Of a stretch of DNA of 7,010 bases, positions 1 through 6,472 are shown piece after piece. The DNA comes from Acidobacteriota bacterium (lineage in GTDB: Bacteria > Acidobacteriota > Blastocatellia > Pyrinomonadales > Pyrinomonadaceae). Below the pieces are notes generated by a model, which saw only the letters and a program-made list of their open reading frames with translations, was not told the DNA's origin and did no database searches. Where the stretch lies: contig QHXL01000352.1 in assembly GCA_003222935.1 (NCBI GenBank), forward strand, positions 1 to 7,010, read 5' to 3'. The translations under genes and the position numbers were made by a program. The first letter of the stretch is position 1; each line of letters starts with the position of its first letter.

Positions 1-261
1 TGCGATTATTCTGTATGGTCCAATCTCCTCCCCAATCCTGGTTTCACCGAAATTAGCAATCACTTCGGCGTCCGACTCGAGTGCGGGCGCTTCAATGAAA
101 TCTCCGGACTGATCGAAAGCATCGGTGAGCGAATCAACCTCACTCATCAGCTCAGTATCTTCGCCGCAAGCTTCCGAAACGTAAGCACGGCGTTCTTGCG
201 GAGGAAGGTCAAGTGCTTCCTGCAGGATCGATTCGATCTTTTGCCATTGCTCGGGGGTCAT
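1..261 (-). CDS. Serine/threonine protein kinase, N-terminal fragment (runs off left edge)
   Basis: Reading the minus strand from 261 gives 87 uninterrupted codons to the window edge. The start, MTPEQWQKIESILQEAL, and the following LPPQERRAYVSEACGED match, from memory, the roughly 75-residue leader of acidobacterial and planctomycetal Ser/Thr kinases, a helical segment ahead of the kinase fold. The last visible residues, IGPYRIIA at about 80-87, look like the first beta strand leading into the glycine-rich ATP loop. The loop itself, the catalytic HRD and DFG motifs, any transmembrane helix and any sensor domain lie outside the window. Its ATG overlaps the TGA of the sigma factor gene (ATGA, 258-261), so the two are probably co-transcribed and translationally coupled. 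The pairing suggests the kinase works in the same signalling circuit as the sigma factor. The kinase identity is an inference from the leader and the YRI motif, since no catalytic residue is visible. Confidence 0.8.
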   Translation of the reverse strand, partial: MTPEQWQKIESILQEALDLPPQERRAYVSEACGEDTELMSEVDSLTDAFDQSGDFIEAPALESDAEVIANFGETRIGEEIGPYRIIA

Positions 262-824
262 TTCTTCAACTCTCGAAACAGCCAGGCTTTCGCCGCTCGC
301 CAATCACGCCTGACTGTCATAACGGAAATCGAGAGGACCTCAGCAGTCTCCTCCAAACTGAGTCCTCCAAAGTAACGAAGCTCAACTACGCGACTCTTGC
401 GAGGGTCGATCGACGTTAGTTGCAACAAGGCTTCGTCCAGTGCCACCAGCTCCGCCGCTCGTTCCAGAGACATCAGATCCAACTCAGGTAAAGAAACTTG
501 CCTGGCTCCACCTCCGTGCTTAGCGTAATTGCGACGACGCGCATGGTCGGTCAATACATGGCGCATGACGCGCGCCATAACAGCAAAGAAATGATCCCGG
601 TTCGCCCAGGTGATTTTTTGTTCGCCGGCCAGTCTTACGTAAGCCTCGTTAACTAACGCGGTAGTTTGCAGGGTGTGACCATTCCTCTCTCCCTGCATGT
701 AGCGATGCGCCATCCGTCGCAGCTCGACATAAACGAGCGGTGTTAACTTCTCGAGCGCATCACTGTCGCCCGCGTTGTAGTCAAGCAACAGTTCAGTCAG
801 ATTTTGAGATGAAGTAGCCGGCAT
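258..824 (-). CDS. ECF-family RNA polymerase sigma factor (TIGR02999/Sigma70_ECF type)
   Basis: This 188-residue protein is the usual length for an extracytoplasmic-function sigma factor and would direct RNA polymerase to a dedicated promoter set. Region 2 spans about residues 8-98, with the family signature TLQTTALVNEAYVRL at 51-65 and DHFFAVMARVMRHVLTDHARRR at 77-98 (-10 recognition and core binding). Region 4 spans about 128-182, with a helix-turn-helix at LSLEETAEVLSISVMTVRR, 155-173 (-35 recognition). The conserved TLQTTALV motif points to the group found mainly in Acidobacteria and Planctomycetes beside Ser/Thr kinases, which fits the overlapping kinase gene. No anti-sigma gene is visible, so control may go through the kinase (inference). 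The ATG at 824 leaves only seven residues before the conserved LTELL block. The best Shine-Dalgarno match, GGTGA at 828-832, sits only 3 nt from the start, so initiation may be weak or regulated. Confidence 0.93.
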   Translation of the reverse strand: MPATSSQNLTELLLDYNAGDSDALEKLTPLVYVELRRMAHRYMQGERNGHTLQTTALVNEAYVRLAGEQKITWANRDHFFAVMARVMRHVLTDHARRRNYAKHGGGARQVSLPELDLMSLERAAELVALDEALLQLTSIDPRKSRVVELRYFGGLSLEETAEVLSISVMTVRRDWRAAKAWLFRELKK

Positions 825-929
825 AAGTCACCAGACTTCGCGGATTCTAGCACCATCTGACCAGGCTTTTTCGGAAGCAAATTTATTTCGAAACTGATGA
901 ACACTTTCGCCTCCGATTCTCGCTTATTT

Positions 930-943
930 AGTTGTGCACAACT
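930..943. promoter_or_regulatory. 14-bp perfect palindrome, candidate operator
   Basis: The sequence AGTTGTGCACAACT equals its own reverse complement over all 14 bases; symmetry breaks at 929/944. It lies 38 nt upstream of the transglycosylase ATG and just over 100 nt upstream of the sigma factor ATG, in the shared control region. Even spacing around a central GTGCAC is what a homodimeric helix-turn-helix repressor would bind. No cognate regulator is encoded in the window, so the binding role is an inference. It is not a terminator: there is no loop and no T tract suited to either flanking gene. Confidence 0.45.
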
Positions 944-964
944 TTTGTGACTGAATCTGAAACG

Positions 965-972
965 GGTGAGGA
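965..972 (+). promoter_or_regulatory. Ribosome binding site of the transglycosylase gene
   Basis: GGTGAGGA lies 8 nt upstream of the ATG at 981 and supports that start. A second ATG at 974 is out of frame with the gene and lies too close to this site to be used. Confidence 0.7.
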
Positions 973-980
973 AATGAATC

Positions 981-1778
981 ATGAAAAACTTAAAGTGCTT
1001 GGCGATTGTACTTACAGCAGTACTCTCAATAGCCATCGGCGACAGCAAATGTAACGCGCAAACAGCCGGAGCCTACCAGCAAATGTCCGCTGCGGAACGG
1101 GCAAACTTCGTTTCTAAAGCAAGCAAAGAGATCGCTCGACGGCTGTCGGATAGCGAGTATCAGTTCACGGCGAGTTTTGAAACTGACATACAAACAGCAC
1201 TCAACGAATACGCTCAGCGACTGGGAACAAACAATCCCGCCACCACCAGTTCGAAAGTAATCTTTGAACGCGGTCAGTTACATGCGCCAACGATAATGAC
1301 CGCTTTCAAGGCGCGGGGAGTATCGCCCTTGATCGGTCTTTACCTACCGTGGATCGAATCGGAATACGTAAACGAAACGGTGAGCCCGGCTGGAAGTATC
1401 GGGATATTTCAGTTTCTGCCGCAAACCGGCAAATGGCTCGGTCTAACAACTGACGATCTGCTAAATGTCGCGACATCGGCTGACGCGGCAGCACGCTACC
1501 TGACGAAGAGTATGAAGGACTTTGAGGGTGACAATATGAAAGAGCTGCTTGCCATACTTTCTTACAATCGCGGCACCAACAGTGTGCAGACTGACCTGGC
1601 CCGGTTGAGTGCTGACAAGAACAGCAGCTGCAGCATCTGCAAACTAACCGAACAAGACGGGAAGACTGAAGGCGCTCAATACGTTCCCCGGTTCTTCGCA
1701 GCCGCGATCCTTGGCGAGAACCCCCAGGCATTTGGTCTGGCTTCGCCACCGCTCTCGTCATTCGGTACCGGCAACTAA
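981..1778 (+). CDS. Secreted lytic murein transglycosylase, SLT/MltD-like
   Basis: The 265-residue product should cleave the MurNAc-GlcNAc bond of peptidoglycan in the periplasm with formation of 1,6-anhydro ends. Residues 1-26 form a Sec signal peptide (K3/K5, hydrophobic 7-19, likely cut after CNA26). The SLT (goose-lysozyme-like) domain covers about 95-250. The catalytic acid is Glu126 in the ES pair of LPWIESEYV. It is followed by SPAGSIGIFQFLPQTG (135-150), the GxxQF-type substrate motif, then SYNRG (194-198) in place of the usual AYNAG, and QYVPRFFAAAIL (233-244), matching the YVP(R/K) motif of MltD-like enzymes. There is no LysM or other wall-binding domain, so it is a minimal version. 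Unusual is a CxxC pair, Cys217/Cys220, in the segment where relatives have a D-F-W-x-L type stretch. The gene appears monocistronic, diverges from the sigma factor gene and converges on the next gene with a 4-bp stop overlap (1775-1778). Confidence 0.9.
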   Translation: MKNLKCLAIVLTAVLSIAIGDSKCNAQTAGAYQQMSAAERANFVSKASKEIARRLSDSEYQFTASFETDIQTALNEYAQRLGTNNPATTSSKVIFERGQLHAPTIMTAFKARGVSPLIGLYLPWIESEYVNETVSPAGSIGIFQFLPQTGKWLGLTTDDLLNVATSADAAARYLTKSMKDFEGDNMKELLAILSYNRGTNSVQTDLARLSADKNSSCSICKLTEQDGKTEGAQYVPRFFAAAILGENPQAFGLASPPLSSFGTGN

Positions 1779-3310
1779 TTAACTCGCATGCGTCGCATCA
1801 CTCGCACGCCTGCACGCCAGTCTTCGTTGATATCGAACCGGTAGATCTCGATATCGTGTTCGACGCAGCGAGCCAGCGCTTGAAATGACGGATGAACTCT
1901 TAACGTCGGCGCGACCAGATAGACCAGGGGTGACTCGTCTCGAATCGCTCTCTCACCAAAGAGTTTTGCCCTGGCTATATGGCCGCGTCGGCGATGTGCT
2001 TCCACGCGACGCCAGTAATCAGCTCCCTGCAGTACGTGCTCGCGATCTTCTGCCACTTTCAACTCGATAACTACCAATCTCCCGTCGCGTCGCAACGCCA
2101 GCATGTCAATGGGACGAATGCCGAGTTTCCCACCACGTGCAGTGCGGAACTGTGCATGTAACGGCGCAACGATTAATCCCGGATCGAGCTTGGTGATGTC
2201 TTTCCTTAACAACGACTCAAGCCAGGCTTCTGCGGCGTTCCGATAAAAAGCATGTCGCTGATCGATGGCGTCGGCTGCACGATACTCGCGCAGATCCTGA
2301 ATGAGGTTGGTCCAGGCGTCGAAGTTGTTCGGTTCCAGCATTCGACGATGCGCGGTGTCAGTGCCAAACCAAACTCGCTCAGCGCCGAGGATTGATCGCA
2401 CTCTCGCAAACGGCAACCCGAAATATCGCAACGTCTCACCGTGCCGGGCATGCACGACGTCGATAGCTTCCGGAGCTTCGGCGATGATCTGAAGTGTTTG
2501 CCGGGTGATGTTTGCCGGGGGCACAGGAGGAAAGTGGGCCAGTCGCTTCTTCCACAACTCACGGCGTTCAGGTACTTCGACAATCTTTAGCTCAAGTAGA
2601 TCGTCGCTTACTGTAAAGACCTTGATGAGACTACGAAGACTACTGCGAAGCAAAGCAACTCGAAGGAGTGTTGCTTTCAAAGATTCGTTATGTACAACCA
2701 GCCAGAGCTGTTCGATGTAGGGTGGTTTGATTCTTTCCGAGGTGCGCTGGAACCATAACAACCCCGACGAAAGAAATGCATCGACAGTGGAAGCATGACT
2801 CCTAACAACCGATCCGGTGACGGCGATCCGCATCTGCTTCCGACGTAAGAGAATTCGGGCATAACGACCCGGTTGACCTCTTCTAATCCCCGGACTCAAT
2901 GAGTAACGCTCAATCCTCGTTTCTGCCTGAAAGTCACTTGCAAGTTTGGCGAGTTTTTCACAGCGTATTTGTCGGGCGGCTTTGATAGTCGCTGCCAATG
3001 CTTTGGCAGAAGCCCGCGGCACAAGTTCAATGAACGGCAATTCGGCGCCCATTCTCCGGGATGCTTTAAGAAGCAACATCTGTCCATTCCAATGCCATGC
3101 AAGTACGCGCCACGATCTACTTCCCTTCTCGGTCCAACACGAAAGGATCAAGCGACCCTGGAAGATTCCGACTTCGATTTCGTTTCGGCGGAGCGCATAC
3201 GTATCGCCTTCACTCTGGGTGAAAAACCACTCTGCATGCTCCCGAATGAGCGCGTCGATATGCACGCGTGCAGACTCAACCTGGCCTGGAGTTGTGAGGC
3301 GTTGCAGCAT
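1775..3310 (-). CDS. Uncharacterised protein with C-terminal PD-(D/E)XK nuclease-like domain (NucS/DUF91 style)
   Basis: This 511-residue, strongly basic, arginine-rich protein has no signal peptide or membrane segment and is expected in the cytoplasm. I do not recognise the full-length family. The C-terminal part (about 355-490) fits a PD-(D/E)XK nuclease: helix-1 acid in AEAWLESLL (360-368, Glu361/Glu365), RPIDMLAL with Asp402, strand VVIELKVA with Glu416-x-Lys418, then Gln428 and GADYWRRV (429-436). This E...D...ExK...Q...Y order is also seen in NucS/DUF91 endonuclease domains. Residues 1-350 are of unknown function: GQPGRYARILLRRKQ (145-159) and a run of short beta strands and helices to about 260, followed by a mixed segment. 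The acids needed for metal-dependent cleavage appear intact, so activity is plausible but unproven. It stands alone, with no helicase, methylase or toxin neighbour. The start at 3310 lacks a clear ribosome site; an in-frame TAG at 3347-3349 rules out a much longer N-terminus. Confidence 0.75.
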   Translation of the reverse strand: MLQRLTTPGQVESARVHIDALIREHAEWFFTQSEGDTYALRRNEIEVGIFQGRLILSCWTEKGSRSWRVLAWHWNGQMLLLKASRRMGAELPFIELVPRASAKALAATIKAARQIRCEKLAKLASDFQAETRIERYSLSPGIRRGQPGRYARILLRRKQMRIAVTGSVVRSHASTVDAFLSSGLLWFQRTSERIKPPYIEQLWLVVHNESLKATLLRVALLRSSLRSLIKVFTVSDDLLELKIVEVPERRELWKKRLAHFPPVPPANITRQTLQIIAEAPEAIDVVHARHGETLRYFGLPFARVRSILGAERVWFGTDTAHRRMLEPNNFDAWTNLIQDLREYRAADAIDQRHAFYRNAAEAWLESLLRKDITKLDPGLIVAPLHAQFRTARGGKLGIRPIDMLALRRDGRLVVIELKVAEDREHVLQGADYWRRVEAHRRRGHIARAKLFGERAIRDESPLVYLVAPTLRVHPSFQALARCVEHDIEIYRFDINEDWRAGVRVMRRMRVN

Positions 3311-3333
3311 GAGTGTGAGTGAACCTGACCAAT

Positions 3334-3363
3334 CTTCTACCGTGTGCTACCATTTTTGGTCAA
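3334..3363 (-). promoter_or_regulatory. Candidate sigma-70-type promoter of the nuclease-like gene
   Basis: On the minus strand TTGACC (3358-3363, five of six bases of the TTGACA consensus) is separated by 18 nt from TAGAAG (3334-3339, four of six of TATAAT). Transcription would start near 3327, leaving a leader of roughly 17 nt before the ATG at 3310. This is a consensus match by eye only. The same 83-bp gap must also hold the thiolase promoter, for which I see no good match. Confidence 0.35.
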
Positions 3364-3393
3364 CTAAATCCGTACCTTTACGCGTTTGAAATC

Positions 3394-4533
3394 ATGAAGA
3401 ACATTTATCTCGCAGGGGCAACCAGGACGCCCATCGGTAAATTTGGCGGAACACTCGCTTCGTGGACGGCAGCTGATTTAGGCGTGGCGGCGGCGAAAGA
3501 AAGTATGAAACGTGCCCGGGTGCCGGCCGAAAAGATCGACGACTCAATCTGGGGTTGTGCTCGACAAGCCGGCGGTGGTCCAAACGTCGCCCGCCAAATT
3601 ACCTATCGCAGCGGCATACCTGAGACTGTCCCGGCTTTCACCGTAAACCAGGCCTGCGGTTCTGGTTTGAAGTCGATCATCCTGGCGGCGCAGGAGATTA
3701 TGCTGGGACGCGCAAACGCAATACTGGCCGGTGGCACTGAAAGCATGTCGCGCGTTCCTTACTTTGCAGAAGGAGCAAGGTGGGGAATGCGAATGGGAAA
3801 TAGTCCTCTCGTCGATGGCATGTATCGCGACGGCTTTAACGATCCGCTCTCGGGACTGGTAATGGGAGAGACAGCTGAGAACCTGGCCCGTCAGCACACG
3901 ATCTCGAGACAGGCAGCGATTGAGTCGGAACGTTTCAAAGACGAATTGTTTGAGCTGGAGATCAAAGGTCGAAAAGGAGAGCCGACATCCTTCTCGGCTG
4001 ACGAACACGCCCGCGCAAATACGACCATGAAAGACCTGGCCAAATTGTCTCCAGTCTTTTCGAAAGAAGGTACGGTTACCGCCGGCAACTCGTCTGGAAT
4101 AACTGACGGTGCGGCGGCAATGGTCGTCTTGAGCGAAGAAGCAATTAAGGAATTTGGCACAACACCTCAAGCTAGAATCGTCGATTATGAAATCACGGGT
4201 GTTGCGCCTGAGATCATGGGTATTGGTCCGGTGCCGGCAATCAAAACGCTACTCGAACGACAAAAGTTGAACCTGGATCAAATTGATCTGATTGAGCTGA
4301 ATGAGGCTTTCGCCGCGCAGGTAATAGCCTGTGACCGCGAACTTGGTTTGGATAATTCCCGGCTCAACGTAAACGGAGGCGCCATCGCGTTGGGCCACCC
4401 AATCGGATGCACAGGTACTCGCATCACGACAACCTTGCTGCACGAGATGGAAAAGCGTCGGTCGCGGTTCGGCCTCGCCACGCTATGCGTAAGCGGCGGG
4501 ATGGGTTTTGCGCTTTTGGTTGAACGAGTGTGA
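3394..4533 (+). CDS. Thiolase II family acetyl-CoA C-acetyltransferase
   Basis: The enzyme joins two acetyl-CoA to acetoacetyl-CoA, or cleaves it, in the cytoplasm (EC 2.3.1.9 is the likeliest assignment; other 3-ketoacyl-CoA thiolase specificities are possible). All thiolase signatures are present in 379 residues: nucleophile Cys88 in [17 protein letters not shown] (112-120), NEAF (303-306), [17 protein letters not shown] (325-341) with His335, and the second catalytic Cys365 in CVSGGMG (365-371). The start at 3394 gives the family-typical [15 protein letters not shown]; the frame stays open to a GTG at 3319, but those 25 extra residues do not look like thiolase. There is no obvious Shine-Dalgarno sequence before 3394. 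Compared with remembered family members of about 392 residues, the stretch after ISR (170-172) is about 14 residues short, removing the usual EEQD...ALRSQ helix. The final codon overlaps the start of the following lipoprotein gene. Confidence 0.93.
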   Translation: MKNIYLAGATRTPIGKFGGTLASWTAADLGVAAAKESMKRARVPAEKIDDSIWGCARQAGGGPNVARQITYRSGIPETVPAFTVNQACGSGLKSIILAAQEIMLGRANAILAGGTESMSRVPYFAEGARWGMRMGNSPLVDGMYRDGFNDPLSGLVMGETAENLARQHTISRQAAIESERFKDELFELEIKGRKGEPTSFSADEHARANTTMKDLAKLSPVFSKEGTVTAGNSSGITDGAAAMVVLSEEAIKEFGTTPQARIVDYEITGVAPEIMGIGPVPAIKTLLERQKLNLDQIDLIELNEAFAAQVIACDRELGLDNSRLNVNGGAIALGHPIGCTGTRITTTLLHEMEKRRSRFGLATLCVSGGMGFALLVERV

Positions 4534-5267
4534 CTTCAATTCACGTAAAGTCGTGGGCCAGGTACGCCTCCCTTGCAGTCATTCCGTCGCTGCTCCTACT
4601 CGCATCGTGTAGTTCAAAGTCGAAAACTGCCGCCGAAAATTCGTCACCCGAGCAGACCCTTTCATCACCACCTTTTCAAACAAAGGAACCGGAAAACTAT
4701 CAAGCTGTTAGAACTTTGACTTTTACAGATCAGTCAGGGAAGTCAGTCGTCATGAAGACGACAATCGCCAAGTTTGGAGTCCTTCGCCGCGAAGAAACTC
4801 AAACAGGCACGTCAGCAACTGTGCAACTTGAATTGGCCGAGGGCAACTTTGTGCTATATCCACACGACAAGGTATACGCGCAGGTAGCCGGCTTCGATTC
4901 AGAAACAAAGACGGATTCGAGCGCGTTTGAAACGTCACCCGAAAAATTGCTGCATCCGGATGCGCTGCAAACTGCTTATCAAAAACTTGGTAAGGAGACG
5001 GTTTCGGGACGCAGCCTGATCAAATATAGGGTGGTTGTTAACAGTGCCGACGCTCCAGGCGTCAGCAGTAATGAGACGTTCATCTGGATCGATGAGACAC
5101 TCGGAATGCCAGTAAGGTCGGAGACTAAAGCAAACGATGGAACTGTCAGCACAATGGAGCTTTCGAACGTCTCGACGCAGGTGGAAAAAGGTCTATTTCA
5201 GCTACCTGCGGGTTATCAAAAAATTGCAGCGAAAGAGCTTCGCCGTCGAATTGCAGGAACCAGGTGA
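4530..5267 (+). CDS. Outer-membrane-type lipoprotein with LolA/DUF4412-like fold
   Basis: The 245-residue product begins with a lipoprotein signal: basic residues K7 and R11, a hydrophobic core at 13-25 and the lipobox LASC, so Cys27 should be lipidated after signal peptidase II cleavage. Ser at +2 would favour outer-membrane sorting under the E. coli rule. A low-complexity Ser/Lys/Glu-rich linker (28-55) precedes a beta-rich domain. Features at 148-170 (a [23 protein letters not shown] G-x-E-x-V-x-G-R pattern), [16 protein letters not shown] (184-199) and [11 protein letters not shown] (222-232) resemble LolA/LppX/DUF4412-type proteins that bind lipids or lipoproteins. That assignment rests on pattern, not an alignment. 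The GTG start lies inside the thiolase stop (GTGA, 4530-4533) with no ribosome site of its own, so translation is probably coupled to the thiolase. Its role is unknown. Confidence 0.8.
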   Translation: MTSIHVKSWARYASLAVIPSLLLLASCSSKSKTAAENSSPEQTLSSPPFQTKEPENYQAVRTLTFTDQSGKSVVMKTTIAKFGVLRREETQTGTSATVQLELAEGNFVLYPHDKVYAQVAGFDSETKTDSSAFETSPEKLLHPDALQTAYQKLGKETVSGRSLIKYRVVVNSADAPGVSSNETFIWIDETLGMPVRSETKANDGTVSTMELSNVSTQVEKGLFQLPAGYQKIAAKELRRRIAGTR

Positions 5268-5372
5268 AGCTACCAATTAGCCAACCTCAGCCAGCCAGGA
5301 GGCATCCGACATTTGACCGATTAACAAACCCACCACTCTCCTGGATTACAACTTGAAGATAAACATTTAGTT

Positions 5373-5380
5373 AAGAGAGG
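5373..5380 (+). promoter_or_regulatory. Ribosome binding site fixing the GTG start at 5389
   Basis: AAGAGAGG ends 8 nt before GTG 5389. This start also gives the positively charged N-terminus (R3, K4, K7) that a Sec signal peptide needs. The next in-frame ATG, at 5419, would remove those charges. Confidence 0.75.
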
Positions 5381-5388
5381 TTTTTGTA

Positions 5389-6399
5389 GTGATTAGAAAA
5401 AGTCTGAAATTAGTTGCAATGTCACTCACCGTTTTCGTCTGCCTGCAAACACTGACTGTTGCTCAGACGAAAAGAACGGCTAAGCCAGCGGCGCCCACAC
5501 TCATGTCTCTACTTCCTGAGTCCGACGCGGTTGCACAGGTGAAAGTCAATCGGCTCTTGAGCGAAGTTATGCCTAAAGTTCTGGCAAACAATCCCGCCAA
5601 GCTTGCGGAAGTCAATGCCGACATCGACAGGTTTAAGACGAAGACCGGTCTTGATCCCAGAACGTTCGAGCAAATAGCGCTCGGCATTCGATTCACATAT
5701 CCATCTGAAGGCGTTACAAAACTTATCACTGCGGCGCTGGCCCATGGTTCATTCAATGCCGGTGCGATGGTGGCGGCGGGTCGAGTAGCTGCAAACGGAA
5801 AGTACCGCGAAGAGAAGTACCAGGGCAAAACCATTTATATATTCACCCTGGATGAGAGCATCAAATTGCTTGGATTGATCGATCTGAAGATTCACGAGTT
5901 GGCGGCATCTCCACTCGACACAAACACGTTGGCACTTGGCGATGCATCAAGTATCCGAACGGTGATTGATGCGAAAGCCGGCAAGTCTCGAGCTAATGCT
6001 GAACTGATCTCTCTCGCCACTCGCGAACCGAACGCTATCATTGGCTTTGGTGGAAACTTGTCGCCAAAACTCCTGGCCAACCTGGACATAGGTAACGCCG
6101 CGATTACCGGAGACCTTTCCGGACTTCGACAGACTTTCGGCTCCGTCGACGCAAATGAGAAAGACGTCGTTCTCTTCATCGGAGCACGAGCTGTGAATGC
6201 AGATTCAGCGAAGAATCTAGGAGACACGTTGGAAGGTCTGAAGCAGTTTGGCGCATTATTCGTTGGTCGTCTGACTGGACCAAAAGGCGTCCTGGCGAAG
6301 ACGGCATTGACGAATCTGAAAATTGTCACCCAGGCAAACGAACTTCAAATTCGAACCGCTGTCGCACAAGCAGACATCGGCCCGCTCGTGGGAAATTAG
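5389..6399 (+). CDS. Secreted protein of unknown function (acidobacterial type)
   Basis: This 336-residue protein has a Sec signal peptide (R3/K4/K7, hydrophobic 8-22, likely cleavage after TVA25 before Gln26) and a short Ala/Pro/Lys linker to about 37. The mature part starts with LLPESDAVAQVKVNRLL (41-57), followed by a helical Asn/Lys-rich segment (60-85), TGLDPRTFEQIALGIRF (86-102), and alternating strands and helices to the end. This layout, a 'potential or value at a point' opening and a second domain from about 214 (EPNAIIGFGG), vaguely recalls DUF3352-type periplasmic proteins, but I cannot confirm any family. There are no catalytic motifs, no second membrane helix and no Cys outside the signal peptide. 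It is probably transcribed separately from the lipoprotein gene, 121 bp upstream, although no terminator separates them. Two hairpins follow its stop. Confidence 0.75.
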   Translation: MIRKSLKLVAMSLTVFVCLQTLTVAQTKRTAKPAAPTLMSLLPESDAVAQVKVNRLLSEVMPKVLANNPAKLAEVNADIDRFKTKTGLDPRTFEQIALGIRFTYPSEGVTKLITAALAHGSFNAGAMVAAGRVAANGKYREEKYQGKTIYIFTLDESIKLLGLIDLKIHELAASPLDTNTLALGDASSIRTVIDAKAGKSRANAELISLATREPNAIIGFGGNLSPKLLANLDIGNAAITGDLSGLRQTFGSVDANEKDVVLFIGARAVNADSAKNLGDTLEGLKQFGALFVGRLTGPKGVLAKTALTNLKIVTQANELQIRTAVAQADIGPLVGN

Positions 6400-6401
6400 T
6401 A

Positions 6402-6425
6402 GGGGCGGCACTCCGTGGCCGCCCC
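6402..6425 (+). repeat. GC-rich hairpin directly after the secreted-protein gene
   Basis: GGGGCGGC (6402-6409) pairs perfectly with GCCGCCCC (6418-6425) around an 8-nt loop. It begins two bases after the TAG. No T tract follows, so it is a poor intrinsic terminator by itself; it could protect the mRNA 3' end or be a copy of a dispersed palindromic element. Confidence 0.6.
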
Positions 6426-6472
6426 CTGCTTCAAGACGAATCTTTTCTTCAGTAGGCAAACAATAGACAAAT

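Larger units (their letters stand above)
825..980. promoter_or_regulatory. Divergent intergenic control region between sigma factor and transglycosylase genes
   Basis: These 156 bp separate two genes that point away from each other, so both promoters should lie here. The middle is AT-rich (about 876-930) and contains an 8-bp palindrome, TTTCGAAA at 886-893, and a longer one at 930-943 listed separately. I found no pair of -35 and -10 boxes close enough to consensus to name on either strand. An ECF sigma factor could use non-housekeeping promoter elements, which would explain that, but this is speculative. Confidence 0.5.

Noticed and set aside
213..419. Small plus-strand frame over the sigma/kinase junction
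   Set aside because: It lies antisense to two coupled and well supported genes and has no recognisable features.
797..1048. Minus-strand 83-codon frame across the divergent control region
   Set aside because: It overlaps the start regions of two well supported genes, has low-quality composition and no family resemblance.
1775..3310. Restriction or anti-phage defence island around the nuclease-like protein
   Set aside because: No methylase, helicase, toxin, integrase or repeat flanks it; both neighbours are ordinary envelope or metabolic genes.
2946..3389. Plus-strand frame of 147 codons opposite the nuclease-like gene
   Set aside because: The protein on the opposite strand has coherent motifs and full length; this frame shows none and crosses into the thiolase promoter area.
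3319..3393. In-frame GTG at 3319 that would add 25 residues to the thiolase
   Set aside because: The added residues do not resemble thiolases, whereas [15 protein letters not shown] from 3394 is the standard family start; the earlier start would also sit almost on the divergent gene's start.
3544..4170. 208-codon minus-strand frame inside the thiolase gene
   Set aside because: It is an antisense shadow of a strongly conserved enzyme gene, with no recognisable domain and no ribosome site.
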